The notes beneath the pieces are model-generated. The model did not search any database. It was not told the DNA's origin and saw nothing but the letters and a program-made list of their open reading frames with translations. From Saksenaea vasiformis B4078 (Eukaryota; Mucoromycota; Mucoromycetes; Mucorales; Saksenaeaceae): a stretch of DNA of 64,000 nt. Of the stretch, positions 36,061 through 47,153 are shown one piece after another. Position 1 is the first letter of the stretch. Each line of letters begins with the position of its first letter. A program made the translations under genes and the position numbers. The stretch spans positions 496,001 to 560,000 of the forward strand of contig JNDT01001937.1 of NCBI GenBank assembly GCA_000697055.1, written 5' to 3'.

Positions 36061-39000
36061 CCAGTAGTTGTCTAGTACATAAACGTTATATCACATTGAA
36101 AAGGTGGAAAATTTTCCCGCGGCAAGAGCGGGAGAGAATATGTGATTTGGATTTTGCTGAAAACTGCGTTTTTATTAATGGGATTGGACTTGACATGCAT
36201 ACATAGATATTGTAGCTTTTGGTTTTGATTAGATTACAAACTGTCTTTAGGTTATGCATTGATGCGTTGAGCATCATCATATAACGACTTTTCAAACCAT
36301 GCTTATCTGACGTATCCATTACGTTGGAGATGTAAAAGATAGATGATGTACCATTTATGTACCAATTCTTCCATCGATTTCCCTTGCTTCTTTTCCTTTC
36401 AGCTTTCTTCTTTTCGGCATGGATAGTGATTAAGATCTTTTCATTAATATAGCTGTTCAAACGTTAACGATAACTGTTGTAGGATTTTTACAGATATATT
36501 ATAAAAATACAAGTTTTCTACTTGGTGCAACGGTACAATGAAACCGCAAGGTTGGCAACAGCTGACTCATTATTTCCTTTTTGGATATTCATTGTCAGTG
36601 AATATACAACAGATCCATATGTGCAAAGTAGACAGATGTCGTGCTCTTTCACTTTTAATTTCCCTTGCCTTTACTTTCTCCAAATTATTATAATTTTTGG
36701 CTCACTTTCATAAACTACCACTTTATAGCAAAACGTTCTACTGAGCATTTTCTGGCAGCGAGAGCGTATGACTGTCGCTTAAATAAGGAAAACGTGCAAG
36801 GAATACAGATACTGTATTCTGAACCGCTTACTATCCCTACCGATGCGAGTACTCCCATCTAGCTATTTATTATATGTACGAAGCCCCTTTCGGTAGTTCC
36901 AGGATCTGAAAAGGCTCCATCCGCTCTGAACCAAACAGAGCGACGAGTGAGTGCTGTGTATTTCGTCACAATCAAGCATATCGTAGCTTGGCCATGAGTC
37001 AAGAGATAACATCCTGATCAAGTGCGTCGAGAGCCTCCTGCTCCTGTCCATGCCTCCAGCCTAGATGAAACAAGAGAAAAATCAAGAGGAACTGTAACAC
37101 CCACTGGTCACAAGGTTGTCGATGCCCTGCACCGGAAGGTAATGCCACGTAGCTGCGACCTTGAAAGCAAAAAATGTCAGTAGCTTGGAAGAGTTCAAGA
37201 ATATCAAACTTGAAGGATATGCTGGTATCGGGTCAAGCAAGACAGTGGGCAACGCGTGAACTTTCTCCAATGACCTCCCCTGGCATCAGTAAAAGGTAAA
37301 ATTCGATTGAAGGATAGCTTCGAGAGTAGTTTGTTATCAGAATTCCAATCAATTATTTCACTACAACACCCCAGAAAACTAGTTAGCCATTGCAAAATAC
37401 ATGCTATAATTCCAACAAAGTGCGCATTACTTTATCCACACCGCAAGACAGCAATAGCAAGCAGTGACAAATGCTATCCCAAGGATTCAAAACACTATCT
37501 GGAGAACTTGAGGACGCGGTCGAACAATCCCGATTTCTGCAAATGGCGTTCCAGGGATTGCAAGAAAGAGCAAAGCCATCCAAAGCGCTGTTTTAGCTAT
37601 CCACAAGACTAAAATCAAAAAAGCAAAAAGAATCTACGAGTCAGGTCACCAGGGCTATCACGCCCAGTACTTGGCAAGTGCGACCAAACATCCTGAAATG
37701 TCCTCGTTCGTACAGTATTCATCAAACTGCACCATTCACGCGTCTCAGAAGGTCTAGATGGATATGCATAGCAGACAGGAAACTGAAGATCATATATTAG
37801 GTTCGACTGCAGATGTGAGATATAATCCAATTGATCAACTTATAGCGGTGTCGAGCTCTGCGCTAGTGAGTGGAAGCAAGCAGACGTGGCCTTACGACTA
37901 CTTCCAAGCGACAGTCAAAGTGTATAAGAATGAACAAGACCATATTGAAAAGCCTGCATGCAAAAACTATCACAGAGAGCTTGCGCGATCGAGTGTCTTG
38001 GATCGGTATGAATTGGACAAGTACCACACACTATAGTGTGCTAGGTAGACCTTACAAGTGGGGAATCACCACGGATGTCTGGCTGACGTCGTTCTCCCTG
38101 CAATTCACGAGAGGAAAGAGCAAGAAGCCTTGGCACATTTAGCTTACAAAGACTGCGACGAGTCTAGCGCTATCAATAACGGTGATTTCGTATAGATCAC
38201 GTATGAAGACATAGATCTGCATCTAAAGATCGACATGATATCCAAAGTCAAGATCAACTCAGGAAATACGGTGGAGGCCGTCGTGGAACGTCTCACAGAG
38301 ACGACGATGTCGTCTTTGTATATCGGCACAAGCTTAATTATGCATTGATTGATATATCAGTTGGCTTATGTATTGAATATAGACCGAGTCTGTGGGGGAA
38401 GATTAATACCGCACTATCCTCCCGGGTCGAGCCTGATGAAGATGCACTGACCTCACCCTTCCAAGCTCATGCTATAAAATAATTATATACCACTGCCAAC
38501 AGCATGTACCAAGGCGCCTTGTATCACATGTCGCTTACCAATGTTACCCGTCTCCTACGGGTGAATCTCGCACCCAAGCGAATGCAAAGGTACCTCGATA
38601 TCAGCAAGAAGAAGGCGGAGGAAAACGGAGCACGACACGGAAACCAGGAGCAGCAGGTTTCAGGCCGGCAGAGAAGATCGAACAGGCTGTACTGTACCTG
38701 GGAGCTCAAGAAAGTGGTGTCAAAAGGTTATTCTCCAGAGATTATCCAGGGACATTCAACGCAAAATCTCTGAGAATCAGCCACAAAGGGTGCGAGAGAA
38801 GGCGGCAAGGAGAGTGAGGGAGAAGACGTAGGTCGTGCTGCTGAAGGTGAATATGAGGGTTACCGAAGCGATGACAATGAGGACATTGATGAAGAGCCAG
38901 CCAGTCCCAGTACACGCACAGCCGCTTCGGTCAAAGGGACCTCCACCCGTATCGTCCGTACCCTCGTCACGATTATTCTAATGCTAATGGAATCGCCAAT

Positions 39001-40416
39001 GATTACTCGAACAGTTACAGACGGAGACATGGTCAATGCTGCGCACAATGGAACAAACTTGACAGATCAAGAGGAGTGAGTAGAAGCGCAGATCACAAGC
39101 TTCCTCCGACCATACGTACGGCGCGGAGCCGAAGCGGACGAACCACCAATGAAGTATATACTGAAAGCGAATCGACTATGTGCGAGGAGCTCCGGGATCT
39201 GCTGAGCGTCAGCAACAAGCCCTAGCGCTACATAGATATAATTAAGCGTCCCTACGGTGTTGAAACGGGCGCTCCTATCCTATGCCTCCTATGCCTGACA
39301 ACGCGACAATCGCAGGTCAAGCGAGACACACCTATTGCAGGTCTCACGCAAGAGAGTCGTACACCATACCAATAATTGGTATCCCCCAGCCTGAAGCTGA
39401 GGACGACTCATGGATCGAAGATCCTCAGAAAGGTCAGGAGGCCTTAAACAGACAAGGTGCGTTAATGCGCCAAGGGTCACCAATGGACTTCGTCAGTCCA
39501 GAGAACCAAAGACGAAGCTCAAGGGCGGGTCTCGCAGCGATTCCATATACGGAGGTAATGGAAGGAAGACAAATGAAAATACAAAAGATGGACGCTTCGT
39601 CCTTAACTGGAGAGACGGGACGAGGGAAACGGGGTTCAGAACATGGATGAACACCTCAGACGTGCCACCGGAAACCATTGGTGTGGAGACATGGCGTGTG
39701 AGGTTTGTCCCTGTCGATATCCACGTTATCGCAGGTAGCGGCAGGATATTGGACAGCCTGAGCTTCGACAGGATACAAGGCCAACGGCAAAGGGGGGTGT
39801 CTGGAGCGATATGGCGCATGGAACGGGGAAGGATCAGTGAACGATAGCAAGGCCCAAGGTCTCAGCCTCCGCGTGTCGAAGTCCATGTTACAAGACAGCG
39901 ATCGCCGATTCCACCCCCAGGAAGCGGAGAGAGAAAACGCAAACAGGTCCGCCAGAGACAAGGAGCTGAGGAGGAACCTGAGGAACATCCTGAGGATGGA
40001 GTGCAAGCGCAGTAACCGCGGATAAGTTGCCCACCGTTTAGAACACCAACAAACTTTCGTGTGATCTATAGCAGTGTTATCGAACGTGGTCGATCCTGCT
40101 AAACCTGGCGCGAGAAGTGGATCAGTGCTTCCTCTCCGGAAACTCCATCCTGAAGCTCACTGTGAACGGTTTTGGATGTTTTGGCCGAGGTCGGGACTTG
40201 GGAATAGACAGCTGCTTGAATGAGCTAGACATTGAAACAAGAGAAAAATAAAGCCTGTTACTCCCTTCTACCGGTATCTACAAAATCACGCACGACAGCT
40301 AGGATATTCCAAATGCCAGGGGCAGATATTCGGAAGACTTGTGTATAGAAAGTTGTCTTCCAATTTGAAAGACGAGAAGTAGACATGTAATGACCAAGTA
40401 ACTTTTGACGTTTTAG
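36061..40416. other. Decayed accessory region, no intact gene
   Basis: Roughly 4.3 kb without a supported gene. From about 37300 the sequence looks richer in G+C than the flanks and holds broken open stretches on the plus strand (37758-38036, 38504-38773, 39282-39650, 39410-39847), none with a domain I recognise. They may be remnants of the same mobile element that supplied the polymerase and Fanzor relics downstream. Confidence 0.35.
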
Positions 40417-41058
40417 AAAACGCACGTTGCCTATGAGAGCAAAATTGTTCTGCTCAACAACGTGAATGTCGCAATCGCGTCGGCTATCACATCGTATGCG
40501 AAGCATCTAATGCATGATCTGCTGCAAAGCATCCGCTCGAACGTGTATGACGTCTACCATGGTGATACTGATAGTGTTGTGACGGACTGTCGTACCGAAG
40601 ATCATCCCGACTTGGCTGCACACTTCATGGGACCCGATCGTGGGGCAAACTTGGGCGAACTTAAGCATGAAAGTGAGGTCGTTGAGGTCGTGTTCGTAGT
40701 GTGCAAGACGTACGGGTACAAGAAGGCAAATGGCAGATACGTGACTAAGTCGAAGGATACCCGTCTTAAAGACATCGAGCATCCGTTGACAAAGGGAGAC
40801 GACGAATCGACGAAACAGTTCGACGATCGTGTCAAACGATGCAGGAACGAGAAAATGTACGGATGTTTGAAGAAACTCTTGAACGAGCCGCAACGTTTTT
40901 ATACCAACACCATCAATACCAGTCGACAAAGTAAAATGAAGGGTGACTACTCGGTGACAGACGCAATCGTCGAGAAAACGTGTACTGTCGTTTATACCAA
41001 GGGGAGGGTTAGAGAAGGTTCGTGGGTTGAGCCGCTCAACATGATGGGAGAACGATGA
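40417..41058 (+). pseudogene. Protein-primed family-B DNA polymerase, C-terminal remnant
   Basis: Open frame from a possible 3' splice site (GTTTTAG) at 40416 to the stop at 41058. It shows the C-terminal polymerase signatures of DNA_pol_B_2 enzymes: NVAIASAITSYAKH, motif C YHGDTDSVV with both catalytic Asp, LGELKHE, and the KxY-type FVVCKTYGYK. The exonuclease, TPR and motif A/B parts are missing, and no related ORF is seen within 3 kb upstream, so it is a fragment. Such polymerases are encoded by Polinton/Maverick elements and linear plasmids. The codon usage is not AT-extreme, which argues against a recent mitochondrial plasmid insert. The host element type is inferred. Confidence 0.7.
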
Positions 41059-41084
41059 GAGATGAATAAACTGTATTTTAGAGC

Positions 41085-41330
41085 GAAATGATCGCTACTG
41101 TCCAGTACCATAAAGGTTTTTGAAAGAGACGATGTGTGATGCGCAAACACATAGCGTTCGCTCAACTTCTGAACGTTCTGGGAAACTTAGCCATCCTCCA
41201 GGATACTAGCTTTATTACCAGCGGAGTACACACTAGGACAGGTAAAGACAGTGCCTATTCCCAACTATACAGAATCGAGGGCATGATGGATCGTTGCCAA
41301 CTCTCGTTCCGCTGTAATCTGTAATCCGTT
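41085..41330. repeat. Tc1-type (family B) internal fragment
   Basis: Similar to 17700-17860 and 52930-53070: GAAATGATCGCTACTGT, GATGTGTGATGCGC, CGCTCAACTTCTGAACGTTC, CCATCCTCC. It lies immediately after the polymerase stop, so family B inserted into or next to the older element. Confidence 0.6.
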
Positions 41331-41536
41331 AACGAGTGGACCATGCGAATCTTAGGGATGGTTTATCTGACAAGACCTCATCAAAGTCTTAGCTCTGAAA
41401 AGACGTAGAGGCTTCCCTTCATCTGAATAGCCTTTGCAGACCGTTACCGCCAGTAAAAGCTAATTGGAATGGCAAATCAAAAGGAACAGTAACAAGATTA
41501 TGCAGCTGGGAGACAGAGCGAAGACAATAAGGAGCT

Positions 41537-41806
41537 GTGCAAACTGGAAAAGCAGTAATAGATCGAACAAAGCTGCTCCCGAAAGTGCTCCTTCCAAAGC
41601 CTATAAACAGCTGCAAGATGTCCGACAAAGCAATCCTCGTCAAACAGATTACCGCAGAGGGGTATAGCATTAGCAAGACGAAGCAGGACATGGAAAAGAA
41701 TGGAAAGGAAAAAGCCAAAGTAGGCACCAGCAAGAGGCCACCACCGAGGCGCAAGAAACAAGAGAAGCGTACACAGAAGCGGGCTGGCAAGGCGCTGGTT
41801 AAGTAG
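41537..41806 (+). other. Lys/Arg-rich open segment before the Fanzor relic
   Basis: Eighty-nine-codon open stretch with a basic C-terminal tail (SKRPPPRRKKQEKR) and no known domain. It is on the same strand as, and about 60 bp before, the RuvC-like segment. It could be the N-terminal part of the same broken gene or independent; I cannot tell. Confidence 0.25.
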
Positions 41807-41867
41807 GGGATGTCAACAGGCAATATAATATCCACGTATATGATTAGGATACTTTACTAACTGCATC

Positions 41868-42700
41868 TTTAGACGACTTCCGCTGCAAGAGATCTTCTCT
41901 CCATTGGGGTCCGTGCCTATTGCGGCGTCGATACTGGCATCCAAACTGCAGGAAACATACCCATCTCAGGTCCCGAGGATGCGGTTGGGTGTGTCCACTC
42001 CATTTGCCGTGAAGGAAGTATTAAAACCATTCCGGAAGAATGTGTTACATGGAAACTGCGAGCCTGAAATGTCAATTACCTCGCTGATGCAAACAAGCAC
42101 AGCCGTGAAAGAGGACGAACGAGGTGTTAAAAAAGAGAAGGCACGGCTCCAGAGAAAAGGAGGATCAAGCGAGAGAAACGCACGAGGGAGCTCCGCACCC
42201 TGAAGACCTATCAGCGGTTCGCCAATGGCGAACGATCGCGCTTCCTAGATGTGCTGACCAACAAGCTTGCGGACCACTTCTATGGTCATTGGCATCTCAT
42301 CAACTCGATGATCAAAGGCCATGCGTGCAGGAGGACGAAGCGATGCGACAGTAACAATGACGCATGAGCGTAGTCGTTATCGCGAATGAGTTCAATACCA
42401 GTAAGGCGTGCCACTGGTGTGCTACTGCAGGAGCTCCCGACGGGCGAATCAGAAGAAGCAACAGTGCCGTCTGCTGTGTTAATCCTCATTGTCATAGCAT
42501 AACCAGAGGTTGTGACACAGTGGGTGGCGATATGTACACAGTGAGAAGCATTGTGCTAAAAGGCGTATCTGCAGACGGAAATCCAGTTGCGCCGTTTAAC
42601 TCCCAACACACGAGCACATACAAGCTTGATCAACAGTTTGTTGGCCAACCAAACCTGGCCCGGCATGTGCAAGATCCGGAAGGGCAATTTACCTGGTAAC
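41868..42700 (+). pseudogene. Fanzor/TnpB-like RNA-guided nuclease relic
   Basis: Three plus-strand segments in successive frames line up with the C-terminal order of eukaryotic TnpB homologues. First comes a RuvC-I-like strand, RAYCGVDTGIQTAG, near 41920-41965. Next, at about 42131-42365, is a basic helical stretch (KREKRTRELRTLKTYQRF) with VLTNKLADHFYG. Last, at 42364-42699, VVIANEFNTSKACHWC ... VCCVNPHC forms a four-Cys zinc ribbon, then VGGDMYTVRSIVLKG, where the Asp fits the last RuvC catalytic residue of the usual GRDxNAA motif (Arg changed to Gly). Stops and frame changes separate the segments, so the gene is dead unless introns explain them. The call rests on motif order. Confidence 0.62.
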
Positions 42701-42950
42701 TCTGATGCTGATATGTTGAAGCGTTGTGACTCAGAGCACATAACTTTTTGTAGGCACCCCCCTTCAACACTTTTTGGAAAAACGCTATGCCAATTGTCAG
42801 GAGTATGAACGTTTTCAATAGCCCTTTACGGATATTGTCTTCTTTCTTTTAGTGCATGCTTTCTTTTTGCCTTCTACGGTGAAACAGAATAAAAATGACT
42901 AAAATGCAGTGTGTAAATAAAGAAGAAATCATAGTTGTCGTGGAGACCAA

Positions 42951-43990
42951 ATACTGTTTATTGAACCACTTTTACGCTACACTAAATAAACCTTGCGTCT
43001 TTGAAGAGCCAAGTCTGCGCTAAAGAAAAATCGAATGTGCGGCCATCAGCACATCAATGTTTCTTCTGAATATTAATCAACTTACATGAACTCGGTCTTC
43101 GACGGACGCAAACTTTATTCGGGCAGCATAAAAATTGATTCATGGTTAGTAAATGGAGTAATATTTGCATATCATTTCACTTACCCCCGAAGGGTATGGC
43201 CGTAGGACTAACGGCGGCCTACCCCGCACCTGAGGCTGTGGGAACGGCGAGAGATTGGGAAGACCCAATGCGGAACATGAGCTGTCCTGAGTGGGTGTGA
43301 CGACATTTGCTTACTTGAGTGAAGGGCGTAAAGCACCAACACAGCCGAGGCGGTTCGGGACAGCGGTCGTGCAGCCTAAACGGCATACAGAAAACATGAG
43401 TGATCCTGGATATGTAATAAGAAGTTGACATCCGTACCCGGGATGGTTGTACCAGCGGAGCCAAAGAAGAAGAGAACAAAGGAAAAAGAAGTACTCGCTT
43501 TAAATGTGCATCACTTGCCGTTAACTGAGGCATCCTTTTTGCGTGAGATAAAAGAAACATATCTTCAGCACGTCTTTTGCATGAAACGATGGGATCCTGT
43601 TTATGAGACACCGTTTGTATCCGTCAAAAGAATCCGATCACTGATTCATCCTTTGCATGAGACGGCACTGCCATACTGCCGGCCACGCCTTCTGCATGAG
43701 ACCAAAAAATTGTACCTTTCACACGCCCTTTGGCATGATGTAAAAAAATCCGATCATTGACACACCTTTTGCATGAGACAAAGAATTTTACCTTTAACAC
43801 GGAATAATCGAGTCCTGTCGTTAACACGTTCTTTGACGCAAACGTAACATGGAAGAGTATGACACGCAAATCATGGCATCCGATGAACCTAAAAATACGT
43901 ACTTCAAAACGTAGAGTTTATCTGGAAGTAACGCCAAATATCTTCAAATAAACGCGAAGTCATGGGAAAAATCCCAATAATAAAAAAACG
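42951..43990 (+). repeat. Dispersed repeat family A, long form
   Basis: Starts ATACTGTTTATTGAA like the 12622 and 34894 copies and follows the 34894 copy block by block, including the tandem array at 43500-43830 and the right part AGAGTTTATCTGGAAGTAAC. It ends near a small palindrome (ATGGGAAAAATCCCA). It forms the right border of the accessory region, just upstream of the PAK gene. Confidence 0.75.
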
Positions 43991-44173
43991 AGTATGGTAG
44001 AAGGCGGGGCAAAGTACATCTTCAGGTGATACAGAGCGGCGTTCGTCCCTCTCCTAATCAATGTGGTGTTTTTTTTCTCTTCTTTTTAGGTTTTCCGTTA
44101 TCTTCCTTTCTTCTTACACCACTCGTTCTCAGTGAGAGTGAACGAGCATACTTTTTATTTATTTATATATCCC

Positions 44174-46408
44174 ATGGGCAATACATTAGCTACGGAGAAA
44201 TCTCATGCCACGACACCAAAACATCAGTCGCCCGATGGTAAACATCGTTTCGCTGTCAAACATGCTTTGCGAAGATATGATTCATCGTCAGCTTTGTCAA
44301 CAATCGGACGTCTATATTCTCATGGTAATGCATCAAGCATGACGATGAATCCCAAAGCTGCCAAGTGGCGAAAAGAACATGGTGGAAAAATTATGGATAT
44401 CAGCAAACCTACGCAATTCGAACACGGTGTTCACGTAGAATACAACAAAGAGAACGGAAAATACATGGTAAACAAGGATCGTCACGCACGTGAATAGAGC
44501 ATTGAATTTTTCTTCGGGCACAGGGTTTACCTGATGTATGGCAAGCTTCCTTACCTAGCGACGACATCCTCGATACCCAATTTATTAACCCCAATCTTGT
44601 ACCTTCTCCCATCACTTCCTCTTTGGGTAAATTTGGATACTTCTGACGGGCGGACAAAATTAACTGACTTTTCCTTTTTGTCTCCAGTATACCCTTCTTA
44701 TCACAAAAAAGCGAAAAAAATTAGTTCATCAACACCTTCAACACCCAGCAGTATCGGAAAGCCGTACAACGTACAGCATCATATTCACGTTCAAGTTGGT
44801 GCCAGTGGATACATAGGACTTCCTCCCGAGTGGCAACGGATATTAACAGCCTCGGGAGTCTCCGAAGAGTTGGTCAACGCTAATCCAAAAATAACAAAAA
44901 ATCTGATGCTGCATATGCCTAATGCATCACAACGTAAAGGCTCGCATTTGCCACACGTAAGTCACGACAGTCTTGATGCAGCTGTCCGCGGATTTTCTTC
45001 AAGAGCACAGACATCAAAATCAGTTCCTTTACCCATGTTAACGGCATCAGGAACAACAACAAGCATCGATAGCAATCAATGTAAGACCTGTAGCACGCTA
45101 GAATCATCAGCATTTACACGTACGTTCCAGCTGAGAATAGTATATCGAGATCAACGACACACCTGTCACTGGACTCATGCTTTTTGGGTAAAAAAAAAGC
45201 AAATATTTATTTTGAGTATCAGAGACTAACAGATAAAAACGAAACACGTATAGATGACCTTGTTGACACTGCTGATCCGTATCTCTTGTATACAGACTTT
45301 ATGGTGATTGCGGAAGGGGAATCTGGTCCGATGTTTGCTGCTAAACAGATATCCACCAATCAGACTGTAAGAATCAAAGCAAGAAGATGGAAGACAAAGA
45401 TATTTCTAATCAGAATAATATGATTTAGGTCGCCATCAAGAAGATTCCATCCTCCGCAGGAAGCAAACTGAGTAAAATTCGCAGCGAACTGACGACCATG
45501 AAAATGAGCCGCCATCCTAACGTAGTAGAATACATCGCCAGCTACAAGACAGATGACGCGTTATGGGTGGTGATGGAATGCATGGACGCAGCACTTGCAG
45601 ATGTGTTGCTCAGTGTACGGGATGGAGGAGAGCCGTTGCGCGAATCTCAGATTGCAAGGATAGCACGAGATATATTACGAGCGCTTTGTCGAATCCATCG
45701 CCTCCGACGTATACATCGGGATATTCGGAGTGATAATGTATTAATCAACAGACATGGAGAAGTCAAGTTGGGTAAATACATCATGTGGGACAACAACAAG
45801 AACTTAACCCATTGCATAGCTGATTTCGGCTACTGTGCACAACTGACAGACCAGCAGCCGAAAAGGACATCTGTCGTAGGCACACCGTACTGGATGGTAA
45901 ATTCAAATGCGGAGAAAGAAAACGTATTAACGAGATTTGTATTCTTAGAGTCCCGAAGTTATTAAAGGAGAGGGTTACGACACAAAGGCCGATATCTGGA
46001 GTTTAGGCGTACTAATGATGGAAATTGCACAGGGTGAGCCACCTTACATTGAGCATCCTCCACTAAGGGTAAGTTAGACAAAAAGCCACACTACGCACGA
46101 CTTCTAAGCTTCTAAACTTTACGCCGACAGGCTTTGTTTTTGATTGCGTCCAATGGCATGCCATTGCTACATCAAGCACAACAATGGTCAGAAGAATTCA
46201 ACGATTTTGTTCAACAGTGTACTACCTACGACCAGTCTAAACGTCCAGATGCAGAAACTTTATCCAAGGTAGATATAAGTACACGACAAAAACTTGCAAA
46301 AACTCATCACTTGGACGCTAGCATCCTTTTCTGTCCATAGCAGGAACAACGGAAGAAATGATCGACCTACTCGAGAGATCTCGACAAATAGATGTAAGTG
46401 ATGACTAA
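44174..46408 (+). CDS. p21-activated (Ste20/PAK) protein kinase with two CRIB motifs
   Basis: Ser/Thr kinase presumably activated by Cdc42/Rac. Nine exons (44174-44467, 44524-44626, 44688-45080, 45233-45366, 45429-45771, 45820-45896, 45949-46068, 46131-46268, 46322-46408) sum to 1689 nt, 562 residues. The N-terminus MGNTLAT could be myristoylated. CRIB 1, ISKPTQFEHGVHV, spans exon 1 and continues into GLPDVW. CRIB 2, IGKPYNVQHHIHV...YIGLPPEW, is in exon 3. The kinase domain has VAIKK, HRDIRSDN (Arg for the usual Lys), ADFGYC, GTPYWMSPEV and WSLGVLMMEI, and ends with HPFL. No PH domain, so not Cla4 type. The third intron (152 nt) is longer than the rest and may hide a small exon. Confidence 0.9.
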
Positions 46409-46646
46409 TCACTTCATCTACCTTCCTATTCTACTGCTCTCTTTCTTTCCCAACCTTTTATCATTCATTGTCATTCTTTCCCCTCTACCTCCACTATATT
46501 TTCTTGCCCTTCCTCACCTTCCTTTTGCAAATCGGTTTTTTTTTGAAGTTGTAATATATCATTTTATGGCGCGATATGCAAGAAAAAAAAAAGAACAAAT
46601 AAAATGTTGGGAGATGTACAAACAAGGAATCACTTTTTTTTACAAG

Positions 46647-47153
46647 TTAATGAGCTGGAGCAACTTCGCGCCCTCGCAAACTAGCCGTGGCCAAGCATTG
46701 ATTAACAACCTCGAGTAGATGGGAGTTTTCCAATGCTGCTGCAACACGCTCCTTGTCATTCAATTGCTTGTTTACTGCCGTCTCACTTTGATGGGTGCCC
46801 TTACGCACTCTGATATCTACTTTGAATCTTTCGGGCAAACTTCTGAGTAAACGTACACGGATACAAAGACCAATGAGAGTTGCCATGGAACAATGAGGAA
46901 TTGTAGGTGTGAATTCAACCAGGACACGATTACGAATATCGTCGACCACAATATGCTCATGCTGGGTTACATTTAGTTGCTCCAGCGTCAGCGGGTGTTC
47001 GGGATCGGAAATGGATCGAATCAGATCAAATACTTCCTGGGCATCAATGGGATCGTCCACATTGTCGTCAAACATGTCTACCGTCTCTAGACGATGCGAA
47101 TTCTTTGAGAGATTGTAGACTGTGGGGTTGGCATTGATAAGTGTTTGAGACAT
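46647..47153 (-). CDS. CIA2: CIAO2/MIP18-family cytosolic Fe-S assembly protein
   Basis: Targeting-complex subunit that hands Fe-S clusters to cytosolic and nuclear apoproteins together with MET18 and CIA1. It is a single-exon gene of 168 residues, rare in this window. The DUF59 fold contains [13 protein letters not shown], then [16 protein letters not shown] with the reactive Cys, [17 protein letters not shown] and [17 protein letters not shown]. These are nearly invariant in the family. It converges on the PAK gene, about 240 bp apart. Confidence 0.97.
   Translation of the reverse strand: MSQTLINANPTVYNLSKNSHRLETVDMFDDNVDDPIDAQEVFDLIRSISDPEHPLTLEQLNVTQHEHIVVDDIRNRVLVEFTPTIPHCSMATLIGLCIRVRLLRSLPERFKVDIRVRKGTHQSETAVNKQLNDKERVAAALENSHLLEVVNQCLATASLRGREVAPAH

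Noticed and set aside
38504..38773. IS30-like transposase segment (GYSPEIIQGH near the end of an 89-codon ORF)
   Set aside because: Only this short motif matches; no helix-turn-helix or DDE residues follow in any frame.
39282..39847. Two overlapping plus-strand ORFs of 122 and 145 codons in the accessory region
   Set aside because: No domain; overlapping frames of similar length suggest a stop-poor, G+C-richer stretch rather than genes.
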